DNA of 64,000 bases from Ferrimonas balearica (GCF_019802055.1 NZ_JAHVHW010000007.1:1141403-1205402); one strand, 5' to 3'. Shown: positions 25,582 to 33,800, numbered from the stretch's first letter. Made by a program: numbers and translations. The notes: generated by a model from the letters alone, not told the origin.

Positions 25582-28335
25582 ATGGCCAAGCCTGATAACT
25601 TGCGCTCGCTGTTTGAGCGGGCGATGAACCTGCCGGAACCCGCAAGAACCCGGTGGATCGCCAGCCTGGATGACGATACCCGCGCTGAGCTCGAAGCCCT
25701 GCTGGAGCACGTGGACGAAGGCCGGGATTACTTTCGTGGCGTCACCCAGGTCCTCTTTGGCGAGCAGGAGCAGGATCCCTTTACTGACGACCCGCTGGAA
25801 CTGCTGGGCAAAACCATAGCGGGTTATACCGTAACCGAACTGCTCGGGCAGGGCGGTATGGGCGTAGTGTATAAGGGCTACGACCCCAAACTGGCTCGCT
25901 CCGTTGCCATTAAGCTGCTGGCGCCGGGCCAACACCTCTCTGACGCTGCCCGAGACCGTTTCCTCAATGAAGCGCAGCTGATCAGCCGCCTTGATCACCC
26001 CAATATCGGCACCGTGTACGGCCACGCCCAAACCGATCAGGGCCTAGATGCCCTGATCATGGCCTTCTATGACGGCAATACTCTGGCTGACCGAATTGAA
26101 TCCAGTACCGTCGATGGGGAGTCTATCGTCTCCATCGGACAGGCGGTGCTGGAAGGGTTGCGCTACGCCCACAGCGAAGGGGTGATCCACAAGGACATCA
26201 AGCCGGCGAACCTGATGGTTCTTCCCGGTGGGCAGGTCAAGATCCTCGATTTTGGTGCGGCGGCTTACCTGGAGCAGGAGCAGGAAGATACGGCGGTGCC
26301 CATTGGGACCACCGCGTATATGAGTCCGGAGCAGATCCGAGGCGAACCGCTGACCGGCGCAACGGATCTCTGGTCGCTCGGCGTGGTTCTGTTTGAAGCC
26401 GCCATCTCCCTGGGCTGGCTGGACAGGGTTAACGCGTTCACCTGGGCGCAGAATCCGTCTGCCAGCGCGAAACGGGCACCAGAAGCGATCGAACAGATGC
26501 TGCTGGCGCTTTTGGTGGTGGATCCAGAACGTCGTCTGGAAGCGGTCGCCGCATTGGATCTGACCGAGTTGGACCGTGCCGCTCGACAGATCAAAGTTTC
26601 ACTGACCGGCAAAACCGCCAGAACCGTTGCACTCACTTCGGTACTGATCGCTGTTGCAGCCTTTGCCTGGCAGACGTTGAAGCCGGCCCCTTTGGCGTTG
26701 CCAGAACACCGCAAGTTGGCGTTGGTTTATGACCTCAGTGATGGACTGGATACGGCGCTGGCGGGAGAATTGACAGAGCGACTCAAATTGTTGGCCTACG
26801 AGCAGGGCAACATCAGTTTTATTGGCGAATACGGTTACCAGCAGGAGGGTGGTGCCGTTGGCCTAGAGCCGACCGGTGCTAATCTGACTTGGAACCTCTC
26901 AGTGAGTGACGACAGCGACAACCCGGCTTTGGAAGACGATGTCAAGGTATCCCTGAGTTTGCTGGACACTTTAACTGGCGAGCCGTTAAGCCATTGGCAG
27001 CAACGCTATCCCAAGGCCAGGATGGATCTGGTGCCAACGGATCTCTACCAGCAGATATTAAGTGCGCTGCAAGTGCAGCCTGCCGGGCTGGCCAGCTTGC
27101 AGAATCAGGAGTCCATCACCGATCCCAGATCTTACAGCCTCTACCTTGACGCCAAAGCCAAGATGGCGCGCTATCAGCAATCCGGCGACACCGATGATTC
27201 CCCCCTGCTGGAGGAGGCCAAACAGAGTTTATTAGAGGCTCACAACCTCAGCCCTCGGGCCAGTTATCAGTTGGCACTGGCCCAGGTGTATACCAAACAA
27301 TATGAAATGCAGGAGCGGCCCCAGCAGATCAGCGACGCCATCTACTGGGCCAACAAGGCGCTGGAGACCAATCCGCAGTTGATCCCCGCCTACCTCGCCT
27401 TGGCTGAACTCTATGGCCTGAAAGGCGAGTATGGTACTGCCATCGCCTCCTACCGACTGGCTCTGCAGCAGCAACCCAGCAATATTGAAGCGCTTCAAGG
27501 CCTGGCACTGATCTACCGGGAAGCGATGCGGTTTTCCGAGGCAGAAGAAGCTTTACAAAAAGCGGTTGTGTTGGAACCTAATAACTGGAGAAGTCATAGC
27601 CTTTTAGGTACGGTCGATCACTTTCAAGGAAAGTTGGATGATGCAGCGAATCACTATCATGATTCGTTGTTACTGTATCCGAATAACCGACTTGTTCAAT
27701 CTAATTTGGCTGTTTTATATATCAATAAAAAAAGATATTCAGAGGTGTTGGATATCTACTCTAAAGTCGAAGAAGATGAATTGGATGGCTACGAAAGATT
27801 GAATCTGGCACTCGCTCACTTTTATCTAAAAGATTATGTTGAAGCGGAAAGGTACTATGCGCTAACCGCAGAAAAATTGACTGACAACCATAGTGTCTGG
27901 TTTCAACTTGGCCTTTCGAGACTGCTCGCACACGGAGACGAGGAAGGCGCAAAAGAAAGCTTCGAGAATGCGCTGAAAGTTGCGCAGAGAATGCTTTCGG
28001 AAAAACCAAACGATATCCTTTTGATCGTGAACCTGGCATCAACCTATTCCTGGTTAGGAAAGCATGATGACGCAATTTTGACGATTGAAAGGGCTTACGA
28101 GCTGTGGACCAACAATCAAAAGAAGAGCGATGCATATGAATTGAGTGCGCTCTTTTCGACCCTTATTGTGGTGTACGAGAAATCCGGTAGGAGAACGGAA
28201 GCTCTGAACTGGCTGGCTCTTGGTATGGACAATGGGTACAAGCCTCAAGACCTTCAAGCTCTTCCTATACTTGATGCATTCAAAAAGGATGTGCGTTTTC
28301 AACAAATCGCGTTTTCAGATGAACGTGATAACTAA
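25582..28335 (+). CDS. Membrane Ser/Thr protein kinase with C-terminal TPR domain
   Basis: A 917-residue protein. ATG 25582 has AGGGA upstream. A helical N-terminal segment (about 1-75) precedes a complete Hanks-type kinase domain: GQGGMGVVYKG (about 91), AIKLL with the beta3 Lys (about 110), HKDIKPANLM (about 203), DFG (about 223) and SPEQ. A single membrane helix lies near 347-367. The outer part has a mixed alpha/beta region and, from about 515 to the end, tandem TPRs. The kinase should face the cytosol and the TPRs the periplasm. GC content falls sharply in the last 800 bp (hand count 63 of 180 in 27601-27780, against 36 of 60 in 26101-26160). Confidence 0.9.
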   Translation: MAKPDNLRSLFERAMNLPEPARTRWIASLDDDTRAELEALLEHVDEGRDYFRGVTQVLFGEQEQDPFTDDPLELLGKTIAGYTVTELLGQGGMGVVYKGYDPKLARSVAIKLLAPGQHLSDAARDRFLNEAQLISRLDHPNIGTVYGHAQTDQGLDALIMAFYDGNTLADRIESSTVDGESIVSIGQAVLEGLRYAHSEGVIHKDIKPANLMVLPGGQVKILDFGAAAYLEQEQEDTAVPIGTTAYMSPEQIRGEPLTGATDLWSLGVVLFEAAISLGWLDRVNAFTWAQNPSASAKRAPEAIEQMLLALLVVDPERRLEAVAALDLTELDRAARQIKVSLTGKTARTVALTSVLIAVAAFAWQTLKPAPLALPEHRKLALVYDLSDGLDTALAGELTERLKLLAYEQGNISFIGEYGYQQEGGAVGLEPTGANLTWNLSVSDDSDNPALEDDVKVSLSLLDTLTGEPLSHWQQRYPKARMDLVPTDLYQQILSALQVQPAGLASLQNQESITDPRSYSLYLDAKAKMARYQQSGDTDDSPLLEEAKQSLLEAHNLSPRASYQLALAQVYTKQYEMQERPQQISDAIYWANKALETNPQLIPAYLALAELYGLKGEYGTAIASYRLALQQQPSNIEALQGLALIYREAMRFSEAEEALQKAVVLEPNNWRSHSLLGTVDHFQGKLDDAANHYHDSLLLYPNNRLVQSNLAVLYINKKRYSEVLDIYSKVEEDELDGYERLNLALAHFYLKDYVEAERYYALTAEKLTDNHSVWFQLGLSRLLAHGDEEGAKESFENALKVAQRMLSEKPNDILLIVNLASTYSWLGKHDDAILTIERAYELWTNNQKKSDAYELSALFSTLIVVYEKSGRRTEALNWLALGMDNGYKPQDLQALPILDAFKKDVRFQQIAFSDERDN

Positions 28336-28347
28336 AGGAGCGACACT

Positions 28348-28854
28348 ATGACATTGGATGGTTACTACCTGGTGCCAATCACCATTACTCTGGAAGACGG
28401 TAAGCCGGTAGCAAAATATGACCCTTTGGGGAATGGCAGTGAGCCACAGCTAAAAATCGACCTGGAAGACAATCCGGACAGTACTTACGATCAGATCCAG
28501 TATCAGATCACCATCGATCCAAATACGAACCTAAAGGCAATTCAGTGGGCTTTTTCCGTCGAGGCTGACGAAGGCGATATCTCCAAGTATGTAAAGCTCT
28601 ATAACATTGATGGCAGTGGCAAACTGACTCCAGTCACTGGTGTCGTTACCAGTGGCGAATTTGATGCGACAGACGTCTTTGAAAAGAAACTGAACTTTGC
28701 GTTGTCGCGAAAAGGACCTTCTACTAGTGGCTTGGTCTTTACCTTGACCAACAAGTTCCTGTCGCTGTCTCTAAGTCAGCAAGGCGAGTCAGATATGACA
28801 ACGGTCACCGGAGGTGCAACAAATATCCCACCCGGTGGCATTATCCGCAACTGA
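28348..28854 (+). CDS. Small beta-rich protein of unknown function in the sigma/kinase operon
   Basis: A 168-residue protein 12 nt after the kinase stop; AAAGGAG overlaps that stop codon, so it belongs to the same transcript. It has no signal peptide, membrane helix or Cys. The sequence alternates hydrophobic and polar residues with many Thr, Asp and Gly (YYLVPITITLEDGKPVAKYD, IQYQITIDPN), suggesting a beta-sandwich, and ends in a Gly/Pro tail IPPGGIIRN. I recognise no family. Its GC is lower than the core genes around it. It may be a regulator, substrate or output of the kinase pathway; that is inference only. Confidence 0.75.
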   Translation: MTLDGYYLVPITITLEDGKPVAKYDPLGNGSEPQLKIDLEDNPDSTYDQIQYQITIDPNTNLKAIQWAFSVEADEGDISKYVKLYNIDGSGKLTPVTGVVTSGEFDATDVFEKKLNFALSRKGPSTSGLVFTLTNKFLSLSLSQQGESDMTTVTGGATNIPPGGIIRN

Positions 28855-28874
28855 TAGCGAGCTAGTCGGATCTA

Positions 28875-28899
28875 CGCCGCCACCCTGGCGGCGATTTTT
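28875..28899 (+). terminator. Terminator of the sigma/kinase operon
   Basis: CGCCGCC, loop ACCCT, GGCGGCG, then a T-rich tract. It separates the operon from the LytTR gene. Confidence 0.88.
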
Positions 28900-28979
28900 A
28901 TTATTTTCAAAAAAGTTGAGCCAATCGGGGAGGTCTTTCCGTCCTATTGAATAAACCGTGACACAACCAAGGACCGGAC

Positions 28980-29744
28980 ATGACCTCACGAACCCACCAA
29001 ACCGCAATCGCCCATACCAACTATGCGCCCTCCGCCTGGCAGCGCCTGGTGGAGGCACTGCCCCAACTGATGCAGGAGCGAGAGCTGGAAAAGCAGCTGG
29101 TTACCCTGTCAGATCTCTTTTCTCACTGTTTCTCAGGCCTCCATATTGATTGGCACTGGCGCGGTCGGCGTTACGCCAATCTGCACTCCGTTCACCCCGA
29201 GCAGTTTCGCCACAGCTGCAACAACCTGCTGAGTGGCAGGGTTTATGGAGAGCAGACTCCGGATGAGCTGCTGAAGGCAGAGCTGTTGGCCTGGATCCAG
29301 GCTTGTGGTGACGTGCTGGTGAGTCATGGACGAACTCAACTGAGCCGCGCCGATTTCAGTGCTCTGGCTGACATCCGCGAACAGCTCCGTAACGTCGAAT
29401 ACATTCAGGCCGCCAATCAGTATGTTGAGTTGTTCAGCGCTGACGAAACCAGTTTCTTGTTCAGGGTCAACCTGCATCAGGTGGAAGCGATGTTTGGCGA
29501 TGTGTTGTGCCGCGTGCACCGCAGCTACCTGATCAATCCCGCGGCGGTGACAGCAGTGGAGCGTAAGCGCAATGGTCGTTATGTATTGAAAATCGATGAG
29601 GTCGCCATTCCTGTGGGTGACAGTCACCTGGACAAAGTGCGCGAATTGAACCCGAGCTGGTTCAGCCAGCGCGCCAATCCGCGCCCCCTGCAGAGCTGGT
29701 TGTATCCGAAAGGGGATGAAAACGGCGCAAACCTGACCGGTTGA
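28980..29744 (+). CDS. LytTR-domain DNA-binding regulator
   Basis: A 254-residue protein starting at ATG 28980 with AAGGA upstream. The C-terminal half is a LytTR domain: LRNVEYIQAANQYVELF, FRVNLHQVEAMF, CRVHRSYLINPAAV and RYVLKIDEVAIPVGDSHLDKV. The N-terminal 130 residues are not a response-regulator receiver and match nothing I know; they include a predicted helical segment (MQERELEKQLVTLSDLFSHCF). It has its own transcription unit after the terminator of the sigma/kinase operon. A role in controlling that operon is possible but not shown. Confidence 0.85.
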   Translation: MTSRTHQTAIAHTNYAPSAWQRLVEALPQLMQERELEKQLVTLSDLFSHCFSGLHIDWHWRGRRYANLHSVHPEQFRHSCNNLLSGRVYGEQTPDELLKAELLAWIQACGDVLVSHGRTQLSRADFSALADIREQLRNVEYIQAANQYVELFSADETSFLFRVNLHQVEAMFGDVLCRVHRSYLINPAAVTAVERKRNGRYVLKIDEVAIPVGDSHLDKVRELNPSWFSQRANPRPLQSWLYPKGDENGANLTG

Positions 29745-29756
29745 CCACTGAGCCCC

Positions 29757-29785
29757 TTTACAGAAGTCTTTCGCGTCCCTATTAT
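29757..29785 (+). promoter_or_regulatory. Promoter of second tRNA-Ser
   Basis: TTTACA, 17-bp spacer, TATTAT, ten nt before the tRNA. The -35 and spacing are the same as for the first copy, though the spacer sequences differ. Confidence 0.75.
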
Positions 29786-29795
29786 GCACGGCGTC

Positions 29796-29886
29796 GGAGG
29801 GATGGCAGAGCGGTTGAATGCACCGGTCTTGAAAACCGGCATACGTTAATAGCGTATCCAGGGTTCGAATCCCTGTCCCTCCGCCA
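29796..29886 (+). tRNA. tRNA-Ser (anticodon UGA), second copy
   Basis: 91 nt with encoded CCA and anticodon TGA. It differs from the first copy at one position of the variable arm (A for G). Confidence 0.95.
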
Positions 29887-29892
29887 TATTAG

Positions 29893-29920
29893 AAAAAGCC
29901 TCCCTTAGTGGAGGCTTTTT
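29893..29920 (+). terminator. Terminator of second tRNA-Ser
   Basis: AAAAAGCCTCC, loop CTTAGT, GGAGGCTTTTT. Same stem as after the first copy, with a changed loop. Confidence 0.85.
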
Positions 29921-29969
29921 CGTATCTGAATCATTGCACTTGGGACAGGGTGAGAACCCCTCCAATTAA

Positions 29970-29999
29970 GACACCCACCTTTAATCTGATTTAACTCGA
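29970..29999 (+). repeat. Left-end repeat of RAYT element, copy 1
   Basis: GACACCCACC then TTTAATCTGATTTAACTCGA; copy 2 differs at one base. Confidence 0.85.
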
Positions 30000-30013
30000 C
30001 GCCCTCTAATCTA

Positions 30014-30043
30014 GACACCCACCATTAATCTGATTTAACTCGA
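30014..30043 (+). repeat. Left-end repeat of RAYT element, copy 2
   Basis: Offset 44 bp from copy 1. Ends just before the transposase leader. Confidence 0.85.
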
Positions 30044-30113
30044 TGTTATGCCCCTTCAGGGTGAGCTGTCGCTACGTTGAACGCAATGTCCAACGATTGC
30101 CTGGGGGTGTTCC

Positions 30114-31097
30114 ATGGCACAACCTCGTCGAAACCAAGTCAGTTTGCAGGATACCTGCTTTTACCATTGCATCAGCCGCTGCGTGCGCCAAAGCTATCTT
30201 TGTGGGGAAGACGTCCGCACGGGAAAAAGCTACGAACACCGTCGCCAGTGGGTTGAGAAGCGTCTCCTTGGGTTGACCCATATCTTCGCGATCTCAGTAT
30301 GCGCTTTCGCTGTGATGAGCAATCACACCCATGTGGTGTTGTGTGTAGAAACCCAACAAGCGGAGAGCTGGGATACGAGAGAAGTGTTGGAGCGCTGGCA
30401 CCTACTCTACAGGGGCACGGCACTTACCCAAAGATATTGCCAGCAAGAAGAGTTCAGACAAATGCCCAAGGCGGAGCGTCTGGCCGCCGAGCTCTTAGCG
30501 GAAACCTATCGACAACGGCTTCTGGACATCAGTTGGTTTATGCGAGCGCTTAATGAGCCCATAGCCCGGATGGCCAATCGGGAGGATGGCTGCACTGGTC
30601 GCTTCTGGGAAGGGCGCTTTAAATCCCAGGCATTGCTGGATGAACAAGCGCTATTGTCCTGTATGGCCTACGTCGACCTCAATCCCATCCGCGCCGATAT
30701 TGCGCAAACCCCGGAAACGTCCAACCACACTAGTGTTCAGCTTCGCATTAGAGCTGCGATAAAGGGCAAACAGCCCGACGTATTAAAGCCATTTCAAAGA
30801 GATAAGCTTGATGATGAACATGCATTGCCATGCCATCTGAATGACTATCTGGATGTGGTGGAGTTCAGTGGTCGTGCTCAACGGTTGGATAAGCCGGGCC
30901 ATATTCAGGAAACCGCGCCTGATCTGACTTCGCGCCTTGGCATCTCAGGCGAGAACTGGCTCTCTTTAACGGAAGGCTTTGAGTACCAATTTGGTTGTCG
31001 TGCTGGCACATTTACCAGCTTGCAACGGTGTCGAAATCGAGAGGGTGGGGTTCGGATCCGAGGTTCCTGTAATGCACGCCGGTTGTTTGCGGCTTAA
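30114..31097 (+). CDS. REP-associated tyrosine transposase (Y1_Tnp / IS200-like)
   Basis: A 327-residue protein with the Y1-transposase HUH-type motif in AVMSNHTHVVL, an N-terminal FYHCISRCVRQSYLCG and a C-terminal GCTGRFWEGRFKSQALLDEQALLSCMAYVDLNPIRA block, the standard signature of the RAYT subgroup. Such enzymes cut and join single-stranded DNA at palindromic repeats. The reading frame is intact, so the enzyme may be active. ATG 30114 follows a G-rich sequence (GGGGGTG). Confidence 0.88.
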   Translation: MAQPRRNQVSLQDTCFYHCISRCVRQSYLCGEDVRTGKSYEHRRQWVEKRLLGLTHIFAISVCAFAVMSNHTHVVLCVETQQAESWDTREVLERWHLLYRGTALTQRYCQQEEFRQMPKAERLAAELLAETYRQRLLDISWFMRALNEPIARMANREDGCTGRFWEGRFKSQALLDEQALLSCMAYVDLNPIRADIAQTPETSNHTSVQLRIRAAIKGKQPDVLKPFQRDKLDDEHALPCHLNDYLDVVEFSGRAQRLDKPGHIQETAPDLTSRLGISGENWLSLTEGFEYQFGCRAGTFTSLQRCRNREGGVRIRGSCNARRLFAA

Positions 31098-31292
31098 TTC
31101 CTTTACCTCTCTCCACAAGTGACCGCAATGCACCCCAGTGCAGGGGTTATCATGACTAAAGAATGGATTGTGCCGAGGTTTCTGCCTCTAAATCACTTCA
31201 TCCGCGCCCAGGAGAAGGGAAGTGGATGTGGTCAAGCGCCAAATCGGGTGAGTATCGACGTTCTGCATCGCCTCTGCAGCCGTTCACTAAGA

Positions 31293-31342
31293 TGGGTGTC
31301 CAATTTGGGATTTTTGAAGTTTAAAAGTGGGTGTCCAATTTG
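31293..31342 (+). repeat. Right-end repeats of RAYT element
   Basis: Two copies of TGGGTGTCCAATTTG, 35 bp apart; GGGTGTC is the complement of the left-end GACACCC. The 250 bp between the transposase stop and the next gene hold nothing else I recognise. Confidence 0.75.
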
Positions 31343-31351
31343 TGGGGGAGG

Positions 31352-31915
31352 TTAGTTCTTCAGCGGGGGGTGTTTAAGGTAGGCCTGTTCGATCAGCCGG
31401 ATGGCGGTTTCCTGGTTACCCAATTGGTGCTGTGCCCTGGCGAGAAAGGCCAGATGGAACCAGCGTAAAGCGGGATGACGTTCAATCAGGAAGCGGTACT
31501 TCTGATACTCTTGGTGCTGGCCCTCTGCTAATGCCAACTGTGCCAGGCCGGTAAGTGCCTCCAGTTGGGAGCGATCCATCTCAAGCGCTTCGGCAAAAAG
31601 TACTCTGGCCTGGCCGTTTGAGTGGCGTTCCAGCTCTATCTGACCCAATAGGGCCAGTGTCAGCGCATCGGGGCCCTGTTCTACCAGAATGGCCTCCAAC
31701 TGGCTGGCCAGCGGATCCAGGGATTGGGCCTGGCAACAGTGGACGCTCTCGTTGTGGGATATCCAGTTGCGCATGGTGTCGAGATCAGGGGTGCCGAGCG
31801 CACTGAGGTAGGCGTGCTGCATGTCGAATAGGAAATGCGGCATCTTGGCCTGGGCCGGTATGAGGCTCAAGCAGAGGAGAATAGGTAGTAAGGGGAAATA
31901 AAAAGGGATCCGCAT
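31352..31915 (-). CDS. Exported TPR-like protein of unknown function
   Basis: A 187-residue protein starting at ATG 31915 with a signal peptide (MRIPFYFPLLPILLCLSLIPAQA). From about residue 60 on there are helical repeats with TPR spacing (ALTLALLGQIELERHSNGQA, LEALTGLAQLALAEGQ, WFHLAFLARAQHQLGNQETA). It ends 10 bp from the right-end repeats of the RAYT element. Partner and role unknown. Confidence 0.72.
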   Translation of the reverse strand: MRIPFYFPLLPILLCLSLIPAQAKMPHFLFDMQHAYLSALGTPDLDTMRNWISHNESVHCCQAQSLDPLASQLEAILVEQGPDALTLALLGQIELERHSNGQARVLFAEALEMDRSQLEALTGLAQLALAEGQHQEYQKYRFLIERHPALRWFHLAFLARAQHQLGNQETAIRLIEQAYLKHPPLKN

Positions 31916-31972
31916 AATGGATCCCAGTGAAGCGATTTTAGGTGCCGTCCTCAAGTGGACGGAGTGAGTCGA

Positions 31973-32329
31973 TCAGACTTCCTTATCCGCCATCAGCTTG
32001 GCCAGATCAAAGGGATCGATCTCTGCACCTTCAAGATCGGCATTCCAGTCGATGCCCACCATCACTTCGTCTTCGCTCAGGCTTTCCAGCCAGGTGTCGA
32101 AAAACTCGGAAACCGGAATGGCTGCAGGTTGGTAGTCTGCCCACTCGTCGTGGCAAATCGCCTTGGCGGCGGACTCGCTGGAGAACAGGGGCAGGGCATC
32201 GGTGTCGGCGAACTCGGCGGAGTCCACAACCACCCAGTCGTCACCGGCGCTGAGGGCCCAGATCTGACCGCTTTCGGTCACCGCTTCGATAAACGCACGG
32301 ATTTGAGGGTTGATGGCATTGTCAGTCAT
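31973..32329 (-). CDS. DUF2750 family protein
   Basis: A 118-residue acidic protein. ATG 32329 has AGGAG 7 nt upstream. The DUF2750 pattern is visible: IWALSAGDDW, LPLFSSESAAKAICHDEWADYQP, EFFDTWLESL and VGIDWNADLEGAEIDPFDLAKLM. Function unknown in this family; it is cytosolic and stand-alone here. Confidence 0.85.
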   Translation of the reverse strand: MTDNAINPQIRAFIEAVTESGQIWALSAGDDWVVVDSAEFADTDALPLFSSESAAKAICHDEWADYQPAAIPVSEFFDTWLESLSEDEVMVGIDWNADLEGAEIDPFDLAKLMADKEV

Positions 32330-32522
32330 GGGGGATCTCCTAGTGGTAATGGTGGGATCCTCGCCCACTGTTTCCGCAAGCGCAACCATAATGCAGCGCC
32401 TTTGTGGAGTGAATGCCTAAAAATAGCACCAACTGGTTGTCGTACTGCGCAATTTCCGCTGGGAAAGTGGCGCTCGATCTGGAAGGATCCATAGGGATCA
32501 GGTTATTGGACAGGACAGTCCC

Positions 32523-33800
32523 ATGGTCAAATTGACCCCAAAACAACAAGTGCTGATGCTGCTGGATGAAGCTCTGGCCACTGGCGTCCGAGGCCGGGTG
32601 GCCACCATTCTTAAGCAGGCCAAGGCAGAGATTGAGGGACGGCCGATTGCGGACGATAGCTTTTATGCACAAGCGTCCAGCGATCTGAGCGATCCCGACC
32701 GCCCGGGACTGGTGTTCAAAGTCGGCAAGCATAAGCGTCGCTGGATCTACCGTTATACGCCCCCGGGTAAGCGCAGCACTCAGCAGGTGACGCTGGGTCA
32801 CTTTCCGGAGATGGGCGTCGAAGCGGCAAGAGCCGCCTGGGAGCAGGCCCGGTCTCAACGAGAGCAGGGGCCAGTCACAGAACCCGCTCCAGTAGAAATG
32901 TCGGTAAAAGAGCTGGTGGAGCGCTATCTCGACTATGCCCGTCATAGTCGTCCCCAGTGGCGACAGGAGCAGCGCCTACTCGAAGGCGATCTGTGGGAAC
33001 AGTACGGCGAGAGTGACGCGCACAGCATTGACCGTGCCGTGATTGAGCTGTTGCTTGAACAGGCTAGGCAGCAGGGCCAACGCCGGGGCGGGCACGGCCA
33101 GCGTGCCGCCGAACACGCCCTGCAATGTTACCGACACCTCTTTAATGTGGCCCGGGGGATAGCGGAGCCACCCGCCCCGGAGTCACCCTGGCTTTCCCCA
33201 CGCCTGGCCAACCCCTGTGAAGGGATTCATCTCCGCCGGGTGCCGAATCTGGACCGCGCTATCACCCTGTCCGAGGTTGGACGTTACCTGAAAGCGCTTA
33301 TCCGCTTACCCGTGAACGAATCGATCAAGCAGGTGCTGATGTTGCAGTTAAGCCTGCTTTTGCCACTTTCCGCTCTGTGCCGTATGCGGTGGCAGGGGGT
33401 CGACTGGAAACAGGGAAGGGTGGTTATCGAGAACGAAAAGGGTGAGCGAAGAACCTTCCCATTGACGGATCAGGCACTGGAGCTGTTGCAGCAGCGCAAG
33501 CGAAAGGCGATTGCGAGCGACTGGGTTTTCCCCGCCATGAAGGTTCAGCACAAGGCCCTTCCGGTCGCCTATCCAACTCAACTGCTGGTGGCGGTTCGTC
33601 GCCATATCGAATTGCCAGACCAATTTACCTCTGAGTCAATTTGCCGACTTGGACGGGAGTGGTTGCGCAACGACAGTCCCTTGCCGGTGTTGCGTTTGCC
33701 CATCAAGGATGAGCAGGGGAGTGAGCTGCAATTGGTCGCCATTAAAGGGCAGCTGGAGCAGTGGAATCGCTACCTGGCGAACCTGAGGCAGAGCGTGTAG
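32523..33800 (+). CDS. Degenerate tyrosine-recombinase (P4 integrase-like) protein
   Basis: A 425-residue protein. Residues about 60-100 resemble the DUF4102 N-terminal domain of P4-type integrases (RRWIYRYTPPGKRSTQQVTLGHFPEMGVEAAR), a SAM-like core-binding domain follows, then a catalytic-domain fold (LLLPLSALCRMRWQGVDW, VVIENEKGERRTFPLTDQALELL). The TGxRxxE arginine motif, the HxLR motif and the final tyrosine are not recognisable: the matching places read PLSALCR, TSESICRLGREWL and WNRYL. It is probably not a working recombinase. The frame is open and long, which argues against recent decay. Confidence 0.7.
   Translation: MVKLTPKQQVLMLLDEALATGVRGRVATILKQAKAEIEGRPIADDSFYAQASSDLSDPDRPGLVFKVGKHKRRWIYRYTPPGKRSTQQVTLGHFPEMGVEAARAAWEQARSQREQGPVTEPAPVEMSVKELVERYLDYARHSRPQWRQEQRLLEGDLWEQYGESDAHSIDRAVIELLLEQARQQGQRRGGHGQRAAEHALQCYRHLFNVARGIAEPPAPESPWLSPRLANPCEGIHLRRVPNLDRAITLSEVGRYLKALIRLPVNESIKQVLMLQLSLLLPLSALCRMRWQGVDWKQGRVVIENEKGERRTFPLTDQALELLQQRKRKAIASDWVFPAMKVQHKALPVAYPTQLLVAVRRHIELPDQFTSESICRLGREWLRNDSPLPVLRLPIKDEQGSELQLVAIKGQLEQWNRYLANLRQSV

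Larger units (their letters stand above)
29745..30113. other. Gap with second tRNA-Ser and left end of RAYT element
   Basis: Contains the tRNA-Ser promoter, gene and terminator, a 3' flank shared with the first copy up to GGGACAGGGTGAGAACCC (about 29958), and two 30-bp direct repeats listed separately. No protein gene. Confidence 0.7.
29970..31342 (+). mobile_element. RAYT-type insertion element with repeated GACACCC ends
   Basis: A transposase gene (30114-31097) is flanked on the left by two copies of a 30-bp repeat starting GACACCCACC (29970, 30014) and on the right by two copies of TGGGTGTCCAATTTG (about 31293 and 31328). The outer GACACCC and GGGTGTC are reverse complements. Exact ends cannot be fixed from one copy. 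Confidence 0.6.

Noticed and set aside
31119..31355. 78-codon frame between the RAYT gene and its right-end repeats
   Set aside because: No ribosome-binding site, runs across the end repeats, no recognisable product.
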